Below are positions 1 to 8,486 of a stretch of DNA of 64,000 nt, one piece after another. Position 1 is the first letter of the stretch. Each line of letters starts with the position of its first letter. Source of the stretch: CBFFRJ01 sp051486985 (lineage in GTDB: Bacteria > Pseudomonadota > Gammaproteobacteria > Enterobacterales > Enterobacteriaceae); the NCBI RefSeq assembly GCF_051486985.1, contig NZ_JAHVDV010000029.1, positions 1 through 64,000 of the forward strand. Reading direction: 5' to 3'. A program made the translations under genes and the position numbers. Below the pieces are notes generated by a model. The model was not told the origin of the DNA. It did not search any database and saw only the letters and a program-made list of their open reading frames with translations.

Positions 1-573
1 GTTTTATTCTCATGACGCCGTGTTATCGCTGTAAATTGTGAGGGGTAAAAACAGTGAAAAACCACTCGAATGGCTCCTCGCCCCTTTAGGGAGAGGGAGA
101 AAGGCTAGCCCAGCTGATTTTTTGAAGGTGGGTGCTAAGTCTGCAAACCACTCGAACGGTTCCCTCGCCCCCAGGGGAGAGGGAGAAAGACTGGTCCAGC
201 TTGCTTTTTGAAGGCAGGTGCTAAGTCTGCAAACCGCTCGAACGGTTCCCTCGCCCCTTTGGGGAGAGGGGCAGGGTGAGGGGAACATGCGGCTCTGAGG
301 GTCATTCCGTTCACCTTATGTTCCTTGTTTCTCTGTCGCTCCAGAACCCGTGAACGTGCCAGGGTGGTTCACCGCCACCACCCTGGCGACCCGGGCTCCC
401 GGCTAAGAAAATCGCCGCTGCGCGGTTCACGACGCTTCATCCTTCAGGCTTATCGGGGGCGGGCGGAGGAAACCTCCCTGTAAAGCCGCCCTCGCCGCGC
501 ATCCCTGCNCGGCGCCCCGGCCTTGCGGATACGCGTCGNCGATTTTCAGCCGGACCTGGTCATCGCGGTGACG
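1..573. repeat. Long tandem repeat, unit 1
   Basis: First unit of a directly repeated block; the same sequence restarts at 574 and at 1061. It contains three copies of an ~86-base sub-repeat, each with a GC-rich palindrome of the type CTCGCCCCTTTGGGGAGAGG (near 77, 164 and 249). A GC-rich segment with no convincing gene follows (about 300-573). Ambiguous bases at 509 and 539 fit a repeat that was hard to assemble. Open frames here are low-complexity by-products of the GC-rich palindromes, so I call no gene. Confidence 0.85.
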
Positions 574-1060
574 GTTTTATTCTCATGACGCCGTGTTATC
601 GCTGTAAATTGTGAGGGGTAAAAANAGTGAAAAACCGCTCGAACGGTCTCCTCGCCCCTTTGGGGAGAGGGAGAAAGACTGGTCCAGCTTGCTTTTTGAA
701 GGCAGGTGCTAAGTCTGCAAACCACTCGAACGGCTCCTCGCCCCTTTGGGGAGAGGGGCAGGGTGAGGGGAACATGCGGCTCTGAGGGTCGTTCCGTTCA
801 CCTTATGTTCCTTGCTTCTCTGTCACGCCAGAACCCGTGAACGTGCCAGGGTGGTTCACCGCCACCACCCTGGCGACCCGGGCTCCCGGCTAAGAAAATC
901 GCCGCTTCGCGGTCCACGACGCTTAATCCTTCAGGCTTACCGGGGGCGGGCGGAGGAAACCTCCCTGTAAAGCCGCCCTCGCCGCGCATCCCTGCGCGGC
1001 GCCCCGGCCTTACGGATACGCGTCGCCGATTTTCAGCCGGACCTGGTCATCGCGGTGACG
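574..1060. repeat. Long tandem repeat, unit 2
   Basis: Second unit of the block, nearly identical to unit 1 but about 86 bases shorter because it has two internal palindromic sub-repeats instead of three. An ambiguous base sits at 625. The non-palindromic part (about 780-1060) matches 300-573 with few changes. No gene is supported. Confidence 0.85.
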
Positions 1061-1262
1061 GTTTTATTCTCATGACGCCGTGTTATCGCTGTAAATTGTG
1101 AGGGGTAAAAATAGTGAAAAACCGCTCGAACGGTCTCCTCGCCCCCAGGGGAGAGGGAGAAAGACTGGTCCAGCTTGCTTTCTGAAGGTGGGTGCTAAGT
1201 CTGCAAACCGCTCGAACGGTTCCCTCGCCCCTTTGGGGAGAGGGCCAGGGTGAGGGGAAAAC
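1061..1262. repeat. Long tandem repeat, unit 3 (partial)
   Basis: Third, truncated unit. It keeps the first ~200 bases with two palindromic sub-repeats and stops at the 3' end of the SDR gene, which reads toward it on the minus strand. The last palindrome, just downstream of that stop codon, could act as a transcription terminator or an mRNA-stabilising stem. Confidence 0.8.
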
Positions 1263-1263
1263 A

Positions 1264-2031
1264 TCAATCCCTGTCAATCGCAAACGGCTGCCAGGCCTGA
1301 CGCACCGGCATTACCTCCACACGGTTGATATTCATATGGTCCGGCAGCGTGGCGATATAAAACATCTGCCCGGCGATATCCTGCGCGGTCAGGGGCGTGG
1401 TGCCACGGTACAAATTATCGGATGCCGTCTGGTCTCCTTTGGTACGTACCAGCGTGAATTCTGTCTCCGCAATCCCTGGCGCCAGATCCGTCACGCGCAC
1501 GCCCGTGCCTAACAAATCACAACGCAGGTTGTAGCTGAACTGCTTCACAAAGGCTTTGGTTGCGCCGTAGACGTGGCTGCCCGGATAGGGCCACTGCCCG
1601 GCAATGGAGCCGATATTAATGATGCTGGCACCAGCACCGTGTCGGATGAGCGTCGGCAGCAGGGCATGTGTCACATTCACAAGCCCCGTCACGTTGGTGT
1701 CAATCATCGTCTGCCAGTCTTCCAGCGCGACCTGTTGTGCAGGCTGCGGTGCCAGCGCTAACCCGGCATTGTTAATCAGCGTGGTGATGTCAGCAAATTC
1801 CGCGGGCAGGGCGGCAACGGCCTGCTTTACGGCAGCGTTATCGCGCACATCAAGTTCGATGATATGAACGGGCACGCGCCCCTGAAGCGACTCTCGTAGC
1901 GCTTCCAGGCGCGACAGGCGACGCCCACTCAGCACCAAAGACCATCCCGCGTCAGCAAACACATGGGCGGCAGCTGCGCCGAACCCGGATGTTGCGCCAG
2001 TAATAAAGACCACTTTGTTTACCTTCGTCAT
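1264..2031 (-). CDS. SDR family NAD(P)-dependent oxidoreductase (YdfG-like)
   Basis: 255-residue short-chain dehydrogenase. A Rossmann glycine motif TGATSGFG lies at residues 11-18, NNAG at 87-90, and the active-site set is Asn114, Ser142, Tyr155 and Lys159 (YGATK). Length and sequence style match the cytosolic YdfG group, which oxidises 3-hydroxy acids and reduces malonic semialdehyde; the substrate here is inferred only. The ATG at 2031 is chosen because an AGGAGC ribosome site precedes it and the Rossmann strand follows at once; an open frame further upstream has no family similarity. The gene is divergent from the aminotransferase at 2212, so the two may serve one pathway. Confidence 0.85.
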   Translation of the reverse strand: MTKVNKVVFITGATSGFGAAAAHVFADAGWSLVLSGRRLSRLEALRESLQGRVPVHIIELDVRDNAAVKQAVAALPAEFADITTLINNAGLALAPQPAQQVALEDWQTMIDTNVTGLVNVTHALLPTLIRHGAGASIINIGSIAGQWPYPGSHVYGATKAFVKQFSYNLRCDLLGTGVRVTDLAPGIAETEFTLVRTKGDQTASDNLYRGTTPLTAQDIAGQMFYIATLPDHMNINRVEVMPVRQAWQPFAIDRD

Positions 2032-2087
2032 TGCAAGCTCCTGTTCGGGTTTCGTTCTCACTATAAAAACGCGCGTGAGGGGCATAC

Positions 2088-2149
2088 AGAGCCAGTTAGT
2101 CAGCGGGGATGTGACACCCGTGTCACAAGCCACTAACCAGACTGGCTCT
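2088..2149. promoter_or_regulatory. Nested inverted repeats between divergent genes
   Basis: Three concentric inverted repeats lie between the SDR and aminotransferase starts: AGAGCCAGT / ACTGGCTCT (2088-2096, 2141-2149), GTTAGT / ACTAAC (2095-2100, 2132-2137) and TGTGACA / TGTCACA (2110-2116, 2121-2127, 4-base centre). The inner one resembles a CRP site, but its half-sites are 8 rather than 6 bases apart. An operator for an unidentified regulator, or a cruciform, is inferred. Confidence 0.5.
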
Positions 2150-2211
2150 ACCCGCCTGAGAAGGGTGCGCCGCATGATGAATCTTCCACAACGGTATGAG
2201 AGGAGCAAGGC

Positions 2212-3549
2212 ATGAAACTGGCACTTCAGCGAGAAATGGCGATAACCAATGATGAGGTACGTCAACTGGACCGCGCATACGTTTTCCATTCGTGGTCCAT
2301 GCAGGGCAACCTCAATCCCCTGGTGATTGCCGGGGCACAAGGCTGTGAGCTCTGGGATTATGAGGGCAACATCTATCTGGATTTCAGTAGCCAGCTGGTC
2401 AATGTGAATATCGGCTACCAGCATCCGCGCGTGCTGGCCGCCATGAAAGCGCAACTGGAAGCACTGACCACGATTGCACCGGCAACGGCAAATCTGGCGC
2501 GCGGCGAAGCGGCAAAACGCATTGTCGACCTGGCTCCGGCGGGCTTTAGCAAAGTGTTCTTCACAAACGCAGGCGCGGATGCCAACGAAAACGCCATGCG
2601 TATGGCGCGCATCTATACCGGGCGTGACAAGATTTTTTCGGCCTACCGCTCCTACCACGGCAACACCGGTAGCGCCATTGTGGCGACCGGCGACGCACGC
2701 CGCATTCCGAACGAATATGCCCGAGGGCATGTGCACTTCTTTAACCCCTATCTCTACCGCAGCGAATTTAATGCCACTACTGAAGAAGAGGAGTGTCAGC
2801 GTGCGCTGGCACATCTGCGCCGGATGATTGAGTGCGAAGGACCGAACGCCGTGGCCGCCATTTTGCTGGAGTCGGTGCCGGGTACTGCCGGGATCCTGGT
2901 GCCGCCGGCAGGCTATATGCAGGGGGTACGAGCGCTGGCCGATGAGTTTGGCATCCTGCTTATTCTTGATGAAGTAATGGCCGGTTTTGGGCGTACCGGA
3001 AGCTGGTTCGCCTTCGAGCAGGATGGCATTGTGCCGGACCTCATCACCTTTGCTAAGGGCGTGAATTCCGGATATGTTCCCGCAGGTGGGGTGATCATCT
3101 CAGAAAAAATCGCCCACTGGTTTGACGACCACTTCTTTGCGGGCGGCCTGACCTATTCCGGTCACCCCCTGGCGATGTCGGCGATTGTTGCTACCCTGGA
3201 TGCAATGAAAGAGGAAAACGTGGTGGAGAACGCGGCAACCATAGGTAATGGCGTGTTGCGTTCCGGGCTGGAAGCGCTGGCCGCCAGACATCCTGTCATT
3301 GGTGAAGTGCGTGGACGCGGTATGTTCCAGGCGCTTGAGCTGGTGACGCACCGGGGCAACAAAACCCCGGTTGCCGCCGCTGACATGGGGGCGATAAAAA
3401 ACGCACTCATCAACGCAGGTCTGCTGCCTTTCGTGGTGGAAAACCGCATTCATGTGGTACCGCCCTGCACCATGAACGCCGCCGAAGTACAAAAAGGGTT
3501 GGCTATTTTTGACCGGGTGCTGGGGCAGTTTAGCGCTCTGGTGGAGTAA
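2212..3549 (+). CDS. Class III PLP-dependent aminotransferase
   Basis: 445-residue fold-type I aminotransferase of class III, the omega-amino acid:pyruvate/taurine-pyruvate type. The PLP-phosphate region SYHGNTGSA is at about 147-155, DEVMAGFGRTG at 253-263 holds the pyridine-binding Asp253, and Lys282 in FAKGVNSGYVP is the Schiff-base lysine. Length is normal for the family (430-460). ATG 2212 follows a GAGGAG ribosome site. It is divergent from an SDR that might oxidise or reduce the semialdehyde product, a plausible amine-catabolism pair. The exact amino donor cannot be read from sequence. Confidence 0.88.
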   Translation: MKLALQREMAITNDEVRQLDRAYVFHSWSMQGNLNPLVIAGAQGCELWDYEGNIYLDFSSQLVNVNIGYQHPRVLAAMKAQLEALTTIAPATANLARGEAAKRIVDLAPAGFSKVFFTNAGADANENAMRMARIYTGRDKIFSAYRSYHGNTGSAIVATGDARRIPNEYARGHVHFFNPYLYRSEFNATTEEEECQRALAHLRRMIECEGPNAVAAILLESVPGTAGILVPPAGYMQGVRALADEFGILLILDEVMAGFGRTGSWFAFEQDGIVPDLITFAKGVNSGYVPAGGVIISEKIAHWFDDHFFAGGLTYSGHPLAMSAIVATLDAMKEENVVENAATIGNGVLRSGLEALAARHPVIGEVRGRGMFQALELVTHRGNKTPVAAADMGAIKNALINAGLLPFVVENRIHVVPPCTMNAAEVQKGLAIFDRVLGQFSALVE

Positions 3550-3693
3550 GGGGCATACCTTAACTGGCGGTGGCGTCCCGCGTGTAGAGCCTGGCGTGGA
3601 AGCGGGTCAGGGTAGCTCTGATGCTATTCGCTGACTGGATCCTGTCCAGGCTTGTGGCTATGCTCAACCTCTCTTTAATGGCGAGACATAGCG

Positions 3694-4071
3694 ATGAGTC
3701 CAACGCTTCCAGAGGTTATCAGCTTTATCCGTGAGTATGCAGGGCTGCGAAAACAACCTATTGATGCAAATGCGTATATTGAGAAAGATCTCCATATTTG
3801 CGGTGATGATGGTGTGGAGCTTTTACAGGAGGCAGAGAAATTTTTTGGCGTCTGTTTTGAGACGGATGAGCATAATTTAAGGACGCTTTTTTCAATGAAA
3901 GAAAATGAGTACCTCTTTACTAGTGAGGGTCTGGATCTGCTCGGCATTAGCTATTTTTTTGAATGGGTACGCGGCATCCCGCATCCGACGACCCGGGATC
4001 TTACAGTCGGTGAATTTCATCAGGTATTAGTGAAGCTCAGGTCACAACAAGAGAGCGAGAAGCGTCGCTAA
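3694..4071 (+). CDS. DUF1493 family protein
   Basis: 125-residue acidic protein of the DUF1493 family, small enterobacterial proteins resembling acyl carrier proteins in size. The family-like segment DLHICGDDGVELLQEAEKFF is near residues 32-51, followed by a WVRGIPHP turn and a C-terminal LTVGEFHQVL helix. No ribosome site stands out before ATG 3694. The function of the family is unknown and the neighbours give no clue. Confidence 0.75.
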   Translation: MSPTLPEVISFIREYAGLRKQPIDANAYIEKDLHICGDDGVELLQEAEKFFGVCFETDEHNLRTLFSMKENEYLFTSEGLDLLGISYFFEWVRGIPHPTTRDLTVGEFHQVLVKLRSQQESEKRR

Positions 4072-4252
4072 AACCGGGGCATATCAGCGCTACGGCTGGT
4101 GGGTAAGCGTTAACAGAATTGAGCTTCCAGCCCACGTCTTTATACATTCAATTATATATGTTAACTTATTTAACATTATTTCAAGTTGTGGAAGGGTTTC
4201 CACACTTTTAATGATAAAGATGAACGATGAAATCAATCTCAAAGGAAAGAAG

Positions 4253-4867
4253 ATGAAAAAGAATTTATTTGCTTTGTCACCCGCTCTTTTAATCGCTCTG
4301 CCCTGGCTTGTTGCTCCCGCCTATTCTGCGCCGCCCGTTCGTTCTGTTGACGTCAAATCTTTCGATGTCGCTGGCGTAAAGACCGGAATGAGTGTTGAAG
4401 AAGCTCGCGCGGCAATGCAAAAAAATTTCGGTGTCTCAGCAGATAAAATCAGAGCCTCTGAGTCCATGAAAAATCAGTACGCTACCATTATTACAGGTAG
4501 CCCGCAGATTCAGCACCTTGTGTATGAAAATAATGGCACAAGAATGCAGGTGAATTTTCAACCGCGTATCCCCTACAACAAAGCTAACCCCATGGCCGCT
4601 TACCTCATTACCTATGAGATCCCCTGGACTAAAGAAAATGAGAAGGCGATGAAAGAGGCCGCCATCGCAAAATATGGCCCAATTTCAAGTGGTGGAATGA
4701 ATCCGGTATGGTGTGAAAAACCGTTGCCTACGTCAGGTATGGGTTGTGAAACCAATACCGCTCAACTGACGGTTGGCAGTACCTCGTTGAGATTATTTGA
4801 TCCTGCCTGGCAAAACGCTGCCACTGAATATATGGCGCAGCAAAAAGCGACCAAACCTCAATTCTAA
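4253..4867 (+). CDS. Secreted/periplasmic protein of unknown function
   Basis: 204 residues with a Sec signal peptide: Lys-Lys at the start, a hydrophobic core, and a likely cleavage after AYSA near residue 26. The mature part has two cysteines (in VWCEKP and GMGCET) that could form a disulfide. I do not recognise a named family. ATG 4253 is preferred over an in-frame ATG at 4211 because it begins the signal peptide and is preceded by AAAGGAAAG. Not clearly in an operon; the ABC transporter genes beyond it read toward it. Confidence 0.7.
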   Translation: MKKNLFALSPALLIALPWLVAPAYSAPPVRSVDVKSFDVAGVKTGMSVEEARAAMQKNFGVSADKIRASESMKNQYATIITGSPQIQHLVYENNGTRMQVNFQPRIPYNKANPMAAYLITYEIPWTKENEKAMKEAAIAKYGPISSGGMNPVWCEKPLPTSGMGCETNTAQLTVGSTSLRLFDPAWQNAATEYMAQQKATKPQF

Positions 4868-4969
4868 TTTCGCCTGCACCTTTTATCGCCCTTGCCCTGC
4901 AAAGTGCGGGGGAGGGCGATGTGGTATCAGACGTCCTTTGGCGCTAACAACCTTCTCGCGCGCCAGCAC

Positions 4970-5674
4970 TTACCCCATCCGGTGCTCACCACGCGTCATG
5001 GCTGCCCGGTCAAAAAAGCGTTCAATGCGGCCATTTGCCATAAACGCTGCGCGATCGGACATATGGGCAATCACATCGGCATCGTGGCTCACCAACAGAT
5101 AGCTCATTCCGTGCGTGGCCTTCAGGCGGTTGAGCAGATTAAGGATTTCCGCCTGCACCGACATATCCAGCGCCGAGGTTGGTTCGTCGAGCAGCAGGAT
5201 CTGCGGATGCAGCAACAGCGCACGGGCAATGGCGACACGCTGGCGCTGACCACCGGAGAGCTGATGTGGGAAACGCCGCGCCGCATCTGCCGGTAGCCCG
5301 ACCTGTTCCAGCGCCGTTGTTACCTTTTGCTCAATCGCCTGCTCACCATGAATTTTTAATGGTTCAGCAAGGGTGCGATAGAGGGTGTGATTGGGGTGCA
5401 AAGACGCATAGGGATCCTGAAATACCATCTGCACATTGCGCCGCAGGTTTCCCTGAAAACGGGTTTGCGCTTTTATCGGGCGACCAAACAGCGACACCTC
5501 ACCCTGCCACTCCCGCTGTAAGCCTGCCAGCACCCGCAGCAGAGTGGATTTACCGCAGCCGGAGGCGCCGATAAGACTAAAGGTTTCCCCTTTTTCGACG
5601 GCAAAACTGGCGTCCGAAACCACGGTTTTTTCACCGAAGCTCACCTTCAGGCCGCGAATATCAACGACTGCCAT
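4970..5674 (-). CDS. ABC transporter ATP-binding protein (DppF/OppF-type)
   Basis: 234-residue ATPase, last gene of a five-gene importer operon. Walker A is GASGCGKST, the signature is LSGGQRQRVAIA, and Walker B is ILLLDEPTSALD with the switch His in LLVSHD. It pairs with the ATPase encoded just upstream (5661-6497); the two genes overlap by 14 bases, so translation is probably coupled. It is shorter than typical DppF/OppF (about 330 residues) and lacks most of the C-terminal oligopeptide-transporter extension. The start at 5674 is set by homology (MAVVDIRGLKVSFG). Confidence 0.88.
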   Translation of the reverse strand: MAVVDIRGLKVSFGEKTVVSDASFAVEKGETFSLIGASGCGKSTLLRVLAGLQREWQGEVSLFGRPIKAQTRFQGNLRRNVQMVFQDPYASLHPNHTLYRTLAEPLKIHGEQAIEQKVTTALEQVGLPADAARRFPHQLSGGQRQRVAIARALLLHPQILLLDEPTSALDMSVQAEILNLLNRLKATHGMSYLLVSHDADVIAHMSDRAAFMANGRIERFFDRAAMTRGEHRMG

Positions 5675-6497
5675 GATTAACCTCACTAAAGGACAAAGCG
5701 CGATCGAGGGTAGGTAGCATCTGACCAAAGGTGCGCGCATCAGGGCGGCAGGTCCAGAGGGTACGGGTATAAGGGTGGGTGGCATGAGGCAAATCAGAGG
5801 CCGCCATCGCATCCACACACTCGCCCTGGTACATTACCATCACGCGGTGACAGTGCTCCGCCACCAGCGGCAGGTCGTGGCTTATCAGCAACATCGCCAT
5901 TTGCCGCTGTTCGCACTGGGCGACCAGCAGTTCCAGGATCTGGTTACGCAGCCTGGCGTCCAGCGCAGAAGTGGGTTCATCGGCAATCAGCACTTTAGGA
6001 TCGTTAATCAGCGCGATGGCAATCATCACGCGCTGGCCCATGCCGCCGGAGAGCTGACCGGGGTAGCGTTGCAGTACGTCAGCAGGCAGTTCCACCGCCT
6101 GCAAAACCGCATGAATTTTCTCCAGCCGTTGCGCGCGGTTGAGCCGCTGATGCAACGTCAGGGCTTCATCCAGCTGCGACAGGACGGATTTGACCGGGTT
6201 GAGCGCGTAGCGGGGATCCTGCAACACCATTGCCACCCCATTGCCGCGCAGACTGCGCCAGCCTTTCGCAGACAGGGTGCGCAGATCCTTACCCAGCACA
6301 TTAAGTTCTGTTGCACTGACTTTTCCAGGCTGGCGCACCAGCCCCATCAGGGCGCGGGCGGTCATGGATTTCCCGGAACCGGATTCGCCCACCAGCGCCA
6401 GACGCTCGTTACCCAGGGTTAAGCTCAGGTTTTTTACCACCCTGGCACCGGGATAATCTATGTTCAGCCCCGATACCTGAACGCGTGTCTCAGTCAT
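5661..6497 (-). CDS. ABC transporter ATP-binding protein (DppD/OppD-type)
   Basis: 278-residue ATPase of the peptide/nickel importer class. Walker A is GESGSGKSM, the signature LSGGMGQRVMIA, and Walker B VLIADEPTSALD. The C-terminal stretch HPYTRTLW is the usual OppD-type motif. The gene overlaps the upstream permease gene by 8 bases and the downstream ATPase gene by 14. ATG 6497 (MTETRVQVSG) is chosen because the nucleotide-binding domain begins there; the frame is open further upstream inside the permease gene. Confidence 0.88.
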   Translation of the reverse strand: MTETRVQVSGLNIDYPGARVVKNLSLTLGNERLALVGESGSGKSMTARALMGLVRQPGKVSATELNVLGKDLRTLSAKGWRSLRGNGVAMVLQDPRYALNPVKSVLSQLDEALTLHQRLNRAQRLEKIHAVLQAVELPADVLQRYPGQLSGGMGQRVMIAIALINDPKVLIADEPTSALDARLRNQILELLVAQCEQRQMAMLLISHDLPLVAEHCHRVMVMYQGECVDAMAASDLPHATHPYTRTLWTCRPDARTFGQMLPTLDRALSFSEVNHGSR

Positions 6498-7323
6498 GGT
6501 GTGGCTCCAGTACGTCCCGCAGGCCATCGCCCAGCAGGTTAAAGGCAAGGCTTGCGATAAGGATAAGGGCGCCGGGGGCTGCGGCAATCCACCACTGGTC
6601 AAAGATGACCTGCATGCCATCAGCTATCATCGCCCCCCATTCCGCCATTGGCGGGCGGGCACCGAGCCCCAGGAAACCCAGGCCGGCGGCGGCGAGAATA
6701 ATGCCCGCCAGGTCGAGCGCCAGGCGCACGATAGCAGAGGGTAAGCAGAGCGGCAGAATGTGTCCTGTTAACAGTCGGATTCCCCGGATACCCATCATTT
6801 CCGCTGCCGCCAGATAATCACTGTGCCGCAGGCGCTGGATCTCACTGCGTGCCTGGCGTGCATAGGCAGGCCAGGTGGTGAGAGCCAACGCCAGCGCACC
6901 ATTCACCAGTCCCGGTCCGAGCATCGCCACAAAAGCAAACGCCAGAATCAGGCGCGGCATCGACATCACCACATCGGTAAAGCGCATTAATATACGCTCC
7001 AGCCAGCCGCCGTAATAACCGGACAAAATACCCATCAGTAACCCTGCGGGAAGCGTAATGACCGTGACCAGCGCCACCAGACCCAGCGCCGGGCGGGTGC
7101 CATAAATCAGTCGGGAAAGCAGGTCCCGCCCGTAGCTGTCTGTCCCGAGCCAGTGTTCGGCATTCGGGGCCTGCAGGCGCGAGGCGGCATCCTGCCAGTT
7201 CGGATCAAGTGGTGCCAGCCACGGAGCAAAAAGCGCCAGCAGCAAAAACAGCATGACAATCAGCAACCCTGTCACGGCGGCAGGGGAGCGGCGCAGACGG
7301 CGCAAAAAGAGAGACGTCGGCAT
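6490..7323 (-). CDS. ABC transporter permease (DppC/OppC-type)
   Basis: 277-residue inner-membrane permease with an N-terminal transmembrane helix (AAVTGLLIVMLFLLLALFAP) and the five-helix binding-protein-dependent core. The OppC-like segment HWLGTDSYGRDLLSRLIYG is near residues 57-75, and an EAA-type coupling loop surrounds AAEMMGIRG. Its start shares one base with the stop of the upstream permease gene (TGATG), which implies tight co-translation. Confidence 0.88.
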   Translation of the reverse strand: MPTSLFLRRLRRSPAAVTGLLIVMLFLLLALFAPWLAPLDPNWQDAASRLQAPNAEHWLGTDSYGRDLLSRLIYGTRPALGLVALVTVITLPAGLLMGILSGYYGGWLERILMRFTDVVMSMPRLILAFAFVAMLGPGLVNGALALALTTWPAYARQARSEIQRLRHSDYLAAAEMMGIRGIRLLTGHILPLCLPSAIVRLALDLAGIILAAAGLGFLGLGARPPMAEWGAMIADGMQVIFDQWWIAAAPGALILIASLAFNLLGDGLRDVLEPHHD

Positions 7324-8345
7324 CAGTGCACCCTCGGGTCGGTTAACCGTACCAGCAGGTCGGTCAGGTTATTGATCAACACAAAGCACACGCCAATCAC
7401 CAGCGTACCGCCCATAATCGCGGTTGTGTCTCCGGCAAAGAGGGCGGTCGTGAGGTAGCGGCCAATGCCAGGCCAGGAGAAGACGGTCTCCGTCAACACT
7501 GCCCCTTCGAGCATCCCGGTGTAGGCCAGCGCCACCACCGTCAGCAAGGTGCCGCGAATATTCGGCAGCACATGGCGCAGCAGAATGGTCATCTCCCCGG
7601 CACCTTTAGCGCGGGCCAGCAGAATGTACTCTTTATTCATCTCCCCCAGGCATGCCGAGCGGGTAAGGCGCGTGATGCTGGCAAGAGAGTAATAGGCCAG
7701 CAGCAGCACTGGCAGGATCAGATGACTGATAGCATTTTTGAAGGCGGCAGGATCGCCGGAAAGCCAGGTATCGATTAACGCAAAGCCGGTTTGCGGCGTC
7801 ACCGTGTACTGATAAATATCATCCAGACGGCCCGGTCCTGCACTCCACTGCAAACGGGCATAAAACAGCGCCAGCATCAGCAGGCCAAGCCAGAAAATAG
7901 GGACAGAATTACCCAGCAGCGTAAAGGTACGCACCGCCAGATCCCAGGGTGAACCGGCAAAACGTGCACATAATACGCCGGCAACCACGCCGAACACTGT
8001 GCCCACAATAAGCGCCAGGGTCGCCAGCTCAAGGGTGGCCGGAAAGGCAGAGAGTAAATCCTGTAATACCGGCTGCCCGGTGGCGCTGGCGGTGCCTAAA
8101 TCACCGTGGAAAAGAGCGAGCAGATAGTGCCAGAACTGCACGGGCAGGGGCTGATCGAGCCCAAGCTGGTGGCGAACCTGGTCGTAGGTGGACTGGCTGG
8201 CGTGATCGCCGACTATCTGCAGCACCCGGTCAACGGGAGAGAAAGCGGACAGCGAAAAAGTGACCAGCAACAGGCCAAAAAGGGTCAGGGCGAGAGTGAG
8301 CAGCGCCTGTACGACGCGGATCACGCTGGGTGAAATAGCGGACAT
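7323..8345 (-). CDS. ABC transporter permease (DppB/OppB-type)
   Basis: 340-residue inner-membrane permease. The N-terminal half has the DppB pattern (first helix, then VRHQLGLDQPLPVQFWHYL) and the C-terminal half the five-helix core with the coupling loop YILLARAKGAGEM. It is the second gene of the operon, separated from the binding-protein gene by 141 bases that contain a palindromic repeat. Length is typical for DppB/GsiC-like permeases. Confidence 0.88.
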   Translation of the reverse strand: MSAISPSVIRVVQALLTLALTLFGLLLVTFSLSAFSPVDRVLQIVGDHASQSTYDQVRHQLGLDQPLPVQFWHYLLALFHGDLGTASATGQPVLQDLLSAFPATLELATLALIVGTVFGVVAGVLCARFAGSPWDLAVRTFTLLGNSVPIFWLGLLMLALFYARLQWSAGPGRLDDIYQYTVTPQTGFALIDTWLSGDPAAFKNAISHLILPVLLLAYYSLASITRLTRSACLGEMNKEYILLARAKGAGEMTILLRHVLPNIRGTLLTVVALAYTGMLEGAVLTETVFSWPGIGRYLTTALFAGDTTAIMGGTLVIGVCFVLINNLTDLLVRLTDPRVH

Positions 8346-8435
8346 GAATAACTCATTGATAGCAGCTGTCTGGAAAACTGCCCCTCATCCCGCACCTTTG
8401 TCTTAAGCGGGTAAACAGGTACAACGTGCTTTGTA

Positions 8436-8480
8436 CTGCCCCCTCTCGCGTGGGGGAGAGGGGCAGGCTGAGGGGCATAA
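8436..8480. repeat. Dispersed GC-rich palindrome inside the importer operon
   Basis: Hairpin of the same style as the palindromes at 1-1262: CCCCCTCTC, a short loop, then GGGGAGAGGGGC and GGCTGAGGGG. It sits between the genes for the binding protein and the first permease. Such elements often set differential expression by protecting upstream mRNA or partly terminating transcription, which would leave binding protein in excess over membrane components (inference). Confidence 0.6.
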
Positions 8481-8486
8481 TAAGCA

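Noticed and set aside
798..989. Open frames within the long repeat
   Set aside because: They are low-complexity, Gly/Pro/Arg-rich translations of GC-rich palindromes, repeated with the DNA unit, without ribosome sites.
2110..2127. CRP binding site
   Set aside because: Half-sites TGTGA and TCACA are present but 8 bases apart instead of 6.
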